Part shown: positions 9,628 to 20,159 of the stretch, one piece after another
How the letters are laid out: every line of letters begins with the position of its first letter
Position numbering within the stretch: the stretch's first letter is position 1
Source of the DNA: Macquaria australasica
Lineage: Eukaryota > Chordata > Actinopteri > Centrarchiformes > Percichthyidae
Direction: 5' to 3'
Assembly (NCBI GenBank): GCA_005408345.1
Contig: SEMN01000457.1
Span: 186,001-250,000, forward strand
Length of the DNA stretch: 64,000 nucleotides
The notes under the pieces: generated by a model
The model's input: only the letters and a program-made list of their open reading frames with translations
The model's database searches: none
What the model was told of the DNA's origin: nothing
Translations under genes and position numbers: made by a program

Positions 9628-10440
9628 ACGTGGAACGTCAGCTCTCTGGCGGGGAAAGAGCCGGAGCTGGTGCGGGAGGTGGAGCGGTACCAGCTAGACA
9701 TAGTTGGGCTCACCTCTACGCGTAGCTCATCTGGAACCAAACTCCTGGAGAGGGGCTGGACTCTCTTCTTTTCCGGAGTTGCCCAGGATGAAAGGCGCCG
9801 GGCGGGTGTGGGGATACTCACGAGTCCCCGGCTGAGCGCCGCTGTGTTGGAGTTTTCCCCGGGGAACGAGAGGGTCGCCTCGATGCGACTGAAAGTTGCT
9901 GAGAGGAAGGCTCTGACTGTTGTTTGTGCTTATGCACCAAACAGCAGTTCAGAGTACCCGGCCTTCTTGGAGTTCCTGGGTGGCGTCCTGGAAGGGATAC
10001 CACCTGGAGACTCCATAGTTCTGCTGGGAGACTTCAACGCCCATGTGGGCAATGATGGTGAAACCTGGAGGGGGGTGATTGGGAGGAATGGCCTCCCCGA
10101 TCTGAACCCGAGTGGTGCTTTGTTGTTGGACTTCTGTGCTAGCCATGGACTGGCCATAACAAACACCATGTTTGAGCATAGGGTGGTTCATAAGTGTACT
10201 TGGTACCAGAACACCTTAGGCCGCAGGTCGATGATTGACTTTGTGGTCGTATCATCAGATCTGCGGCCGTATGTCTTGGACACTCGGGTGAAGAGAGGGG
10301 CAGAGCTGTCAACTGATCACCACTTGGTGGTGAGTTGGATAAGATGGGAGGGACAGCTGCCGGACAGACCTGGCAAACCTAAACGGCCCTGTCCACGAGA
10401 CCTTCAACTCCCACCTCCGGAAGAAATTCTCGCGCATCCC
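9628..10440 (+). pseudogene. LINE apurinic/apyrimidinic endonuclease domain
   Basis: The frame reads TWNVSSLAGKEPELV, then LDIVGL, VVCAYAPNSS, IVLLGDFNAHVG (catalytic Asp/Asn block), a TWYQ...RSMIDFV block and STDHHLVVSWIRW (catalytic Asp/His). These are the ordered motifs of the LINE exonuclease/endonuclease/phosphatase fold. The expected Glu of the early GLTET motif is replaced (GLTST), which would weaken metal binding. The frame breaks near 10430, where the RT part continues in another frame. Confidence 0.85.
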
Positions 10441-10456
10441 GGGGGAGGTTGGGGAC

Positions 10457-12464
10457 ATGGAAACAGAGTGGGCCATGTTCAAAGCCTCCATTGCAGAGGC
10501 GGCCGCTAGGAGCTGTGGTCAGAAGGTCGTCGGTGCCTGTCGAGGCGGCAACCTTAGAACCCGCTGGTGGACACCGGTGGTGAAGGAAGCCGTTAAGCTG
10601 AAGAAGGAGGCTTTTCGGGCTTGGCTAGCCCAGAGGTCTCCTGAAGCAGCGGACAGGTACCAGGAGGCCAAAAGGATGGCGGACTCGGTGGTCACCAAAG
10701 CAAAAACCCGGGTGTGGGAGGAGTTCGGGGAGGCTATGGAGAAGGACTTTTGGTTGGCCTCAAGGAAGTTCTGGCAAACCGTTAGACAACTCAGGAAGGG
10801 AAAGCGGGGCTTGGCCCAGGCCGTGTTCAGCAGGGGAGGAGAGCTGCTAACCCGGACTGGGGATGTTGTCGAGCGGTGGAAAGAGCACTTTGAGGAACTC
10901 CTCAACCCGACCAACATGTCCTCAGTGGAGGAGGCAGAGTTTGAAGACTCGGGGGAAGACTCACCCATATCCCTGGCAGAAGTCTCCAAGGTAGTCAAAG
11001 AGCTTCTTGGTGGCAAGGCGCCAGGCGTGGATGAGATTCGCCCTGAGATGCTGAAGGCTCTGGACATTGTTGGGCTGTCTTGGCTGACACGCCTCTTCAG
11101 TGTCGCATGGAGGTCGGGGACAGTGCCTGTGGAGTGGCAGACCGGGATGGTGGTTCCCGTCTTCAAAAAGGGAGAGGGTGTGCTCCAATTACCGTGGTAT
11201 CACACTGCTCAGCCTCCCCAGGAAAGTTTATTCCAGGGTGTTGGAAGGGAGACTACGACCGATTGTCGAACCTCAGATCCAGGAGGAGCAATGTGGATTC
11301 CGTCCTGGCCGTGGCACAGTGGACCAGCTCTTTACTCTTGTAGGGCTGCTGGGGGGTTCATGGGAGTTTGCCCATCCAGTCTACATGTGTTTTGTCGACT
11401 TGGAGAAGGCTTTCGACCGTGTCCCCCGGGGGGTACTGTGGGGGGTACTGCGGGAGTATGGGGTACCGGGGTCCTGCTACAAGCCATCCGGTCCCTATAT
11501 AACCGAAGTGAGTGCTGTGTCCGCATTCTCGGCACAAAGTCAAACACGTTCCAAGTGGGTGTTGGACTCCGCCAGGGCTGCCCCTTGTCACCAATTCTGT
11601 TTGTGATATTCATGGACAGGATTTCAAGGCGCAGCCGGGGGGAGGAGAGTGTCCGGTTTGGTGGCCTCAGAATAGCATCTCTGCTCTTTACAGACGCTTC
11701 ATCGGCTTCATCGGGCTGTGAACTTCAGCATGCACTGGGGCGGTTTGCAGCCGAGTGTGAAGCGGCTGGGATTCAGCACCTCCAAGTCCGAGGCCATGGT
11801 TCTCAGCCGGAAAACGGTGGACTGCCCCCTTTGGGTTGGAGGTGAGTTACTGCCCCAGACGGGGGAGTTCAAGTATCTCGGGGTCTTGTTCACGAGTGAT
11901 GGTAAGATGGAGCGTGAGATGGACAGGCGGATCGGTGCAGCATCAGCAGTAATGCGGGCGTTGTACCGGACCGTGGTGGTGAAGAGGGAGCTGAGCCGGA
12001 AGGCAAAGCTCTCGATTTACCAGTCGATCTACGTTCCAACCCTCACATATGGTCATGAGCTTTGGGTAGTGACCGAAAGAATGAGATCGCGGATACAAGT
12101 GGCCGAAATGAGTTTCCTCCGCAGGGTGGCTGGGCTCACCCTTAGAGATAGGGAAAGGAGCTCGGACATCCGGAGGGAGTTCGGAGTAGAGTCGCTGCTC
12201 CTTCGCATCGAAAGGAGCCAGTTGAGGTGGTTCGGGCATCTGATTAGGATGCCTCCTGGACGCCTCCCTTTAGAGGTTTTCGGGGCACGTCCAACTGGTA
12301 GGAGGCCCCGGGGAAGACCCAGAACACGCTGGAGGGATTATATATCTCATCTGGCCTGGGAACGCCTTGGGGTCCCCCAGAAGGAGCTGGAAAGCATTGC
12401 CGGGGAGAGGGACGTCTGGACAACCCTGCTTAACCTGCTGCCACCGCGACCCGGCCCGAGATAA
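10457..12464 (+). pseudogene. LINE reverse transcriptase, frameshifted and catalytic box deleted
   Basis: The coding sense hops between three frames: 10457-11180, then about 11180-11470 (NYRGITLLSLPRKVYSRVLE, FRPGRGTVDQLF, and the motif A aspartate in FVDLEKAFDRVPR), then about 11470-11715 (LRQGCPLSPILFVIFMDRI). The last frame, to 12464, has FKYLGVLFTSDG and the C-terminal LRWFGHLIRMPPGR region. Where FADD should lie, the sequence reads LLFTD followed at once by ASSAS, so the second catalytic aspartate and following residues are deleted. No active enzyme can be made. Confidence 0.85.
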
Positions 12465-12616
12465 GCGGAAGAAAATGGAAGAGGGGGAAATGCCTACATT
12501 GAGTATGGCAAGCAAGACTCTGAGTACACATGACATATACCTTTCTTTCTCCAACCCTGTTAATCAGCATACAGTGGGGGACGAGGGTGATTGGTGATGT
12601 GTCGTCTTAACAAGTA

Positions 12617-12930
12617 ATTTAGATCCGGAAGGAGCTCAGAGTAGAACTGCTTCCCCTTCATGTTGAAAGGAGCCAGTTAAGGTGGTTTGGGCATCTTATT
12701 AGGATACCACCTGGATGCCCCCATATGGAGGTTTCCGGGTATGTCCAACTGGGAGGAGACCCCGGGGAAGACCCAGACACATGCTATAGGGATTACATAT
12801 ACCTCCGCCCTGGGAACACCTCAGGATTTGGCAGGAAGACTGGAGAACATAGAGGGAGGACACCTCATCTACCGTGCATAGCCTGCTGCCACCGGAGCTG
12901 GATAAACGGTTGGACGGATGGACCTCAATA
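12617..12930 (+). mobile_element. Second, diverged LINE 3' end
   Basis: The segment repeats the last ~300 bp of the preceding RTE-like LINE at reduced identity (compare GGAGCCAGTTAAGGTGGTTTGG with the site at 12211). It ends CTGCTGCCACCGGAGCTGGA and a GGACGGATGGA tail. It is a separate, older, 5'-truncated copy in the same orientation, about 140 bp behind the first. Confidence 0.8.
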
Positions 12931-14544
12931 CTTCTGTTTGATTTGATGGTTTATTTTGTATCTCACTCTCTGGAAGCAAAATATGAATCAGAGTATGGTA
13001 TTAAGCAGGTAATTCTATTATTTATGTTACTTGAATGCATTCAGAAGGGAATTTTTCGTACATGGACACTGAGCCACTGCCACTGATTGTGGCAAATAAC
13101 CCCAACTCCAGATGACTGAAGAATCAATTTCAGTTTAAATGACTTGGTAAGATTGATCTTCTCATGGGGGGGTCATATCGACCCAAACTTCCAGGATCCA
13201 AGATTATGGTCTCTGGTGGAAAGGCTGTAGCTGCAGAGCCTGGATTAGGTTTCCACAACTGGTTATACCTATCCTGTTAGCAACCTCCATTCCTATTCAT
13301 CATTCATTATATGGATATATACTGTATGTTCCCGGGAGGATTATTCCTAATGCTCTGACTATTTGAACTTGTACTAACATTACCGTCACTTCAAAGCCCG
13401 AATCCAAATACCACCTTCAGCCCCTGGAGACTTCTGTCATACGTACCGTGACGTGTTCACATACCTTCTGTTACCCAGCCACTTTCACTCTGACATTTAA
13501 ACCAGATTTCTGCATAAGTGTTCTTCCAAGTGAGCACAAACAGTAGATATATAAAATTTCTGTGCACTGGCTCAGGTTCTATAAAAAGAAATTTGAAGAT
13601 GTTGTGAATACCAGGAATCACTTGACAGACCTGTCAGGAATAGATTCCCTTCTAAGATAAAGCTCTATTATATTATATTAATTTGCCAGACATTTGTCTA
13701 AAGTGACTTGAGTTTTTTTCCTCACACCTTCACACATTAGGGGCAATTTATAGACACTTCAACACATGGATGAATAAGAATTCCAGATCAGATTTGAGAT
13801 TCTTTCATTTTCACTCAGCCAGATTGATGCATCTCTGTTGGTCAGATCACAAATCTGATTACATTCGTCTTTGTGTGATAACTACCAAAACGGCAGATAA
13901 TAAGAATAACTTGTACACTTTAGGAGGAGCTAGCAAATAGCTTTCCAGAAACTATGATGAACACATGGATGAATTGTAATAATGGGCTTTGAGTGACAGG
14001 AAAGTTTAATCATTTCAAACACTCTCACTCTCACCTCTCTCTCACACACACACAGTTCATTCAGTGGTGGAACTGATCAGGGATCAGATAAACGGCATGT
14101 GTTGAAATCACTGAAGCTGCTTTTCTCCTGCAGCATGGAGAATGACGGATGATTTCAGTGATATTTCAGTGTGACTTCAGATGCCATTATCACAGACCCT
14201 GTAGAGGCTATTTCCGCAGAGCGCATATTGACTTAGTTACACTATGAGAGGAGTAAACATTATGTATGCATCTTAGAGAGATGGATGCATTTACACCTTT
14301 TTAACATCTTGCTAGGATTGAAATCGGATTTAAATCCGTCTTGAATGTTTCTTGGATGCATTTACACTTAATTTATTATATAATAATAATAGTATAATAT
14401 TATTATAATTCTATAAGGTGAGGACCTATCCAGTCGCCTCTCCATTAGCTCCGCTAAATTAATACAAATGTATGATTTTAATTTATAGACAGGCAAGACC
14501 ATATCTGTGTCCCTCTCTGCATCTATCTCAACACTGGAGGAAAC
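12931..14544. other. Intronic sequence, repeats only weakly resolved
   Basis: No exon is found. Parts at 13780-14370 (AATCTGATTACA and GATTTAAATCCG blocks) resemble a second patch at 19180-19590, suggesting another old MITE family. I could not define the ends. Confidence 0.35.
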
Positions 14545-15810
14545 ACAGAGGTAAACGTGGAGAATTAAACACCGGCTGCGATCCTGGCCACATGGATCTT
14601 CTCTGCCAAGCATCCTGCTAGCCAGTGTACAGGCATTGGATAATAAACTGGACGACCTGCGTGCCCGCATCTGTTTCCAACAGGATATCAGGAACTGTAA
14701 TGTCTTTTGTTTCACAGAAACACAATCCTGGAATACCAGACAGCGCCATTCAACCAGGTGACTCTTTTTCTGTATACTGATGTGACAGAAGAGAGGACTC
14801 TGGCAAGAAAAAAGGAGGTGTGTGCTTTATGGTGAATAAGGATTGGTGTGGTCTGACTCACAGAAAGTAGGCTGTGGGTATTAGCCTGCCATTGGCCAAA
14901 TATTTCAGTTGGAATTCTCCTCCCCTTCTGCTGCGCATTACCTTTTTCAAACTCCCTGTCGCTACGTCAAACAACAACAACCTTCGAACTAGCAACCTAC
15001 ATGCTGAAAATGGCAAGTCATACAAACAAGCCAGGATGTTTTTTCCCTAGACCACCTTTCTCCAGTGCTGGCACAGCGAAGTGTGGAGATAGGTATGGCT
15101 ATGAAAGACTAGGATTGGTATGACGGTGGGAATATTAAAATGCTATCCCATTCCTGCTCACCTGATTTGGAGTTATTGTCTATCTCATGCAGACTGCACT
15201 TTGTACCAATGGAATTTACATCGGTCATTATCACAGAGGTCTACATCCCACCACAGGTGAGTACAGAGTCTTTGCAAAGAATTGAACTGCTCACAGACCA
15301 GTAATCCTGATGCTGCTCTCATTATTGCTGGAGACTTCAATCAGGATAACCTTAAGAAGGTTATTCCTGACTTCCATCATCAACATATTGACTGTGCCAC
15401 AAGGGGAATAAACACTCTGGATCACTGCTACATGTCATTCAAAAAGTATGTAAAGTCAAAGTATGTAAACAAACTACAATTCATGCCCCCTGTGACAGGA
15501 GAGGTCAGGTAATGGTCAGGCCAATCAGAGGTCGCCCTACAGTCTAGACTACATGACGCAGTCTGGAGCATGTTCCAAGGACGTCACAGATGACATCAAT
15601 GGATTCACTGAGTCTGTGGTGGATTTAATTTGTAAAACAGCATTTTAACACTGCCCGTCTTGGCCAAGACAGTCTTAAAAAAGAGATATTTTAATTATTT
15701 AAATAAATAAAACCAATACCATACATACAAAAATTTTTACCATACATAAAAAAAATTTCCCCGCTGTGGGACAATAAAGGCTTATCTTATCTTATCTTAT
15801 CTTACATACA
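14545..15810 (+). mobile_element. L2/CR1-like LINE endonuclease fragment with 3' tail, split by an insertion
   Basis: The + strand encodes LPSILLASVQALDNKLDDLR (about 14603), then NVFCFTET (about 14698), and after the insertion VIITEVYIPPQ (about 15225), ALIIAGDFNQ (about 15319) and GINTLDHCY (about 15402). These are ordered endonuclease motifs of jockey-superfamily LINEs of fish. A 3' tail with ACAATAAAGG and (TTATC)n repeats ends near 15804. RT is missing through internal deletion, and several stops are present. The exact clade is uncertain. Confidence 0.75.
14848..15110. mobile_element. 263-bp non-autonomous insertion inside the LINE (family B copy 1)
   Basis: Exact direct repeats AGGATTGGT flank it (14839-14847 and 15111-15119). 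The LINE endonuclease sense resumes after it, so it is a later insertion. The 8-9 bp duplication suggests a hAT-type DNA element. Ends are weakly inverted (TGGTCT / AGACTA). A related copy lies at 22195-22490. Confidence 0.75.
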
Positions 15811-17002
15811 TTTTCCCCAAATCATTCAGCCTATCTCCTTCTAAATTAAACCTTATAAACTGTTGTATGCTGTCTTACACATTACTTAAGCAACTGGCTA
15901 TTACATGCTGTACCTCTTATTCACACTTGAAAGCAATAAAAGTTGACATTTTCAGCAAGCTAAAGTTGTGCTATGCTGTAAAATCAGTATCTGTAAATCC
16001 TTTCAGAGAACCAAATGACGACAAAAGCCACCACCTGGGCAGTCTGCTTCATGACAAAGACAACTAGGCGGAGGCAGTGACAGGGGAAGGGGTTGGACGA
16101 TCTATGTTGAACTGCTGCCAGTGAATCCCACCAAGAAGGCGCTGTATTAGAAAGGTGGAATCAACTGTCATAATATAGCTCTAAGCTGGAAGTGGATGTG
16201 GAGGGCTGGGTGTATTAGTGCATTAGTTGGTATCAGGGTGAGGCTGCCTCAGACCTTGGCGGCTAACAGAATTGAAAGAGCACACAAGGCAATTGAAAAG
16301 CCATTAGTAGCCCTGTTCTGCCCCTAAAAGTGTTAGCCTGAGGACAGCCATCAATTCAACAGCAATGCCACACCCATACTGCCTGACAGCCTGGAGACAA
16401 CAGGTACCGACTCATACCAACACAATGAACCAGCTTTATGTTTAGACTTGAACTAAGACTGCTGATACCTGACACTCTTAATATACTATATCTTTATATT
16501 TGATATCTTTATTTTTTAATTTTAAAGAATCACAGTATTACAAGGAACCAGTCTTTCCTCCACTCAATATATCTGTAAGCACAATGAAGAGACAGGCAGA
16601 GACAGGGGTTGTAGCAGAACTGGATGACAAGTGGCAGTGAATGCTCTGCACCGTATCTTGTTGTTGCTGTCCTCTAGCCGCCTTGTAAACATCCTGCTCC
16701 CCAGAGCTTTGTCTGATAGCATCTGAAAGTCTGCCTGCTGTTTACAGGTGAGTGGATACTGTGTCATCTGGGGGACTCATGCAACTGACCCTAACTAGCC
16801 CTGACAAGCACTGGAAAAAGCTGGTGAAGCCAGCAGTGCCCTCTCCTATGTGAAGCAGGGCATACTGAGACACTGGGTGTCACAGTGCAACACTTAAAGT
16901 CTGCCAAAATAACAAACCACACCAGGCATGAACTGTACTGTAATCATGTGCTTTGTGGCTTAGAAGATTAATATGTTACCAAAATGAATGATCAAACCAA
17001 TA
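15811..17002. other. Intronic sequence with no recognised feature
   Basis: There are only short chance frames; no splice-supported exon or repeat boundary could be seen. Confidence 0.4.
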
Positions 17003-17303
17003 GTTAAAGGATAGGCCTAGAGTTTGTCTTCATACAATACTCACATGCATGTATGTACTGTAATCATTCCTCCTGCCCATACTGTCCATGGAGTGATGAT
17101 CCCTTCCTACTGTGACTACACTGTAAGAAATGGGGGACAAAATCCACAGTCCTTGTTTCCTGAAAACACTCAGTGTTTCCCTAGTGTTTCATTCCTGAGG
17201 TGAGCAGAGGCATATTAACTAAAAAGCCTTTGTTTATTTGTCTAACCCAGACTGCTGAAACTTCATATAAACTTAGGTTAAACTTTAGCTTTTTAGAGAT
17301 CGG
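17003..17303 (+). repeat. Interspersed repeat, family C copy 1 (interrupted by hAT)
   Basis: The segment TTAAAGGATAG..., CATACAATACTCACAT..., GGGGACAAAATCCACAGT matches a second copy at 19578-19830. The sequence continues after the hAT element at 18108. A related piece is at 18570-18620 (GACTGCTGAAACTTCATATTAA). No coding capacity. Confidence 0.7.
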
Positions 17304-17311
17304 ATAGCTAT

Positions 17312-18099
17312 TAGGGATGGGCATGAGTACTCAAGTACTCGAGTACTCAGTATTTTTTCAATGTATAGAGTAATCGCATTTCTTTTGCTTTGTAAAAAAA
17401 AACAAAAAAAAAACGTGTATATATATATATATATGAAATAATAAATATAAATGTAAATTGACCCTGTTCTATATTAAAAGTTTACATTTTTTGGATGGGC
17501 CACAGTGATGTAACTGCTATGAATATCTGCACAGATCTGTATAGCAAAAATGATAGATCTGCAAAGCCGCAGATAATGTTCAGCGTTTTCAGTCAGGCAT
17601 CACTCAATCTAACTTTACAGGCAGAATGGCGAACAGGCACAAGAGTGATGTTTGGAAGTATTTTGACAAAATAAACAAAATAAATGTGCGGTGCAAACAA
17701 TGTAACATTAAACTTGTGTATTATAGAAAAACTAGCTCAATGATCAACCATTTGCGCATTAAGCACAAGGAAAAAACAGTTAACAGGCAATCTCTCATCA
17801 CCTCCTTTCCTAGCAGTGTTAGCACGCTAGTAAAGTAAACCAGCCACAGCTTTTTTACCAGCCAAATTATTGAAATTATTGCAGCATCTTAATGTTTGTG
17901 GCTATGTTTTTCTTTATGCAGGCTAATATCTACAGTCTGTGCAGCACAGAAAGGTAGGTTAACCCTAACCTCTACCCACATTTTCGCTTGGGTGTTAATT
18001 TCGGACCCCATTCTTAGATTAGATTGTTTTTTGCAAGTACTCTATAATAATTTAATGTGAGTACTCGAATATCAAAATGACTTAAAATGCCCATCCCTA
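17312..18099. mobile_element. Non-autonomous hAT element with perfect TIR and TSD
   Basis: The 788-bp element begins TAGGGATGGGCA and ends with the exact reverse complement TGCCCATCCCTA. It is flanked by perfect 8-bp duplications ATAGCTAT (17304-17311 and 18100-18107), the hAT signature. Subterminal regions carry repeated GAGTACT(C) blocks, likely transposase binding sites. The interior keeps only a BED-finger reading frame; the catalytic part is lost. Confidence 0.95.
17626..17838 (+). CDS. BED-type zinc finger reading frame of the hAT element
   Basis: The 70-codon frame MANRHKSDVWKYFDK... contains CKQC followed by HLRIKH, a C-X2-C / H-X4-H BED finger of the kind at the N-terminus of hAT transposases, where it binds the transposon ends. 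A spacing of 21 residues between CKQC and the His pair is typical. It stops at TAA just after the finger (ending STLVK), so no RNase-H-like catalytic domain follows. It may be a remnant, or a short DNA-binding protein that competes for element ends; there is no evidence of expression. Confidence 0.7.
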   Translation: MANRHKSDVWKYFDKINKINVRCKQCNIKLVYYRKTSSMINHLRIKHKEKTVNRQSLITSFPSSVSTLVK

Positions 18100-19577
18100 A
18101 TAGCTATCTGATCTGCCCAAGACCATGGATGGAAATTAGCACCAGCCAAATACTGGTGAAATATGAAAGTGGCTGGTAGACTTCAGACACAAAATAATGA
18201 TTTACTATTGAGTGGCTGGTGAATTTGAACATTTATCTGTCAGTGGCTGGTAGATGTTCACATTTTTACATGTTAATTTCCCACCCTGCCAAGACGCATG
18301 AAGTGACTACCAGTGAACTACCAAAGTTAATTAACTTTTTTTTCTCTAGAATTCTGTCTACGGTTACTTAGAAGTTGACTTTTTTCCATCTCTCTTGTCA
18401 TGTAGAAACAAGAGAAGTAATTATGCTTGGTCCAAATTATCTGATTAATACTATCTATGTACTGTACATGTACAATATTACAATATTACAATATATGTTT
18501 ATTTCTGATCTAGTGGCATATTTTGTGTGTAATCTGTCTTGTGTTGTTTGTCTGTAACTCACTGTTATTGCTGACTGCTGAAACTTCATATTAACTTAAG
18601 TTAAACTTTGGAATTCATTTTTTGCATGGAACAATGCACATATGGGTAGGTGTGTTAATATTGCCGTGTCAGGTAGAACCATACTGAGGGAATCTGATGT
18701 GCAGCAATTGATGCATTTCTTTGGCTAAACAAAAGAAGAAACTATGAAACTAAAGGAGAAGCAATACTGTATGATGATGAGCTTTATAATATTTCCTACA
18801 CCTGGTTAAAACAATAATAGAATGTAGAAAACTAACTAGACTTTTTGACTTTCTAAATTATTAATATTGTTTTGTCTGCTACTGTAAATGAAGTATGGTA
18901 TATTTCTAATGCAGTTTGATACTTTAATTCTTTAATCTTAAGTATGGACAAAGACAACACTAGTGAATGTAATCCTGTACTTGCATTGATACACAAACCA
19001 CACAACAAAAATAATATGGAGAACATTCACCTGACTACCAGTTGCATTTCATAAACACACCTGACAACAAACTGCCACTGATTGTTCATCTCTAGATTCA
19101 TTTTATTTACTACACCTTTTTTTCTTTGTACACATCCTATCCATATTGTCCTTCTTCCATCTCCCACTGGCATTGGCAGTCAGATCTAGCATTCAGATCT
19201 GACTGCATCAGAGACAAGAGAAACTGAACCCTAATACCCTATGGTCTCATTCAAACCTACACCTAACTTGCAATCTGTATCTGGATATCTTATCTACATA
19301 ACGACATCTGATCACTGGCCTTTGAATTTACACCTTATATTAATAGGCGTTCTCGTTATTGATCGGACCTCAATATGCAAATTATGTGGGCGAGGCTGGC
19401 AAGACTTTAAACATGGAACATCCCAGATCAGATTAACAGAAGAAGAGCTCCTCTGTAGTTTTTTGACCGGCAGCTTGAGATGACAGGAAGAGGCGGAGTT
19501 AGGTGACTTTTGAACGTGTTGATTGCTGAGTGCGGATTGTTTTTTTCATTCTGATTACAATGTGTTTACACCTGCAT

Positions 19578-19830
19578 TAAAGGATGGATTCACATTTTAA
19601 GTCTGTCTTAATACAATACTCACATCCCCATCAGTACACTGAAGGAGTTACTCGTCGAGTAATCGTTCCTCCTGTTGATACTGGCTGTGAGGAGATCTTG
19701 TCCAAACGCAATTTTAATGTAAGAGATGGGGACAAAATCCACAGTACTTGTTTTGTATGAAAACACATTCTTAACTTTAAATTAGAAAAATCAAGTGGGT
19801 ATCTATATATAAGTTAAAGCCATGTTAGTA
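19578..19830 (+). repeat. Interspersed repeat, family C copy 2
   Basis: It shares TAATACAATACTCACAT, ATCGTTCCTCCTG and GGGGACAAAATCCACAGT with 17003-17303 in the same order. Confidence 0.75.
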
Positions 19831-19949
19831 TCAAGAGGACATTTATTAACTATATGTTACAATCTATTTATAATTTTGTCATCCTGATTGTCCACACTGT
19901 AATTTTATTATGTTGGTCGATTCTGTACACACATCTATTTCCTGTCTGT

Positions 19950-20152
19950 TCGTCCTGGGAGAGGGATCCCTCCTCTGCTGCTCTTCCTGAGCTTTCTTCC
20001 ATTTTTCCCTGTTAAAGGGAGTTTTTCCTTATCTGAATCAACGGTCTTAGGAAGAGTGTGTTGTATGTTGTACAGATTGTAAAGCCCCTTGAGGCAAATT
20101 TGTGATCTGTGATATTGGGCTTTATAAATAAAATTGGCTTGACTTGACAAAC
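19950..20152 (+). repeat. LINE-type 3' tail repeat
   Basis: The segment running from GGGAGAGGGATCCCTCCTCTG through TGTACAGATTGTAAAGCCCC to AATAAAATTGGCTTGACTTGAC has the form of a 3' untranslated tail of a fish LINE. No coding part is attached. Confidence 0.55.
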
Positions 20153-20159
20153 ACCAAAT

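Larger units (their letters stand above)
9170..12475 (+). mobile_element. RTE-like LINE, nearly full length but inactivated
   Basis: The element runs from a GC-rich 5' untranslated region through an apurinic-type endonuclease and RT to a C-terminal tail and a 3' end reading CGGAAGAAAATGG. Its high GC contrasts with the AT-rich intron. The endonuclease nicks target DNA and RT copies the element RNA at the nick. Several frameshifts and a deletion of the RT catalytic box make it dead. RTE-clade assignment is from the C-terminal LRWFGHLIRMPPGR-type motif and is provisional. It lies antisense to the host gene. Confidence 0.85.

Noticed and set aside
9066..9821. Minus-strand 251-codon frame
   Set aside because: It lies over the GC-rich 5' region of the plus-strand LINE; low stop density there explains it and no family motif is seen.
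10519..11166. Minus-strand 215-codon frame
   Set aside because: Antisense to the LINE reverse transcriptase coding part.
17406..17434. (AT)n tract considered as a regulatory site
   Set aside because: Simple repeat within the hAT element; no further signal.
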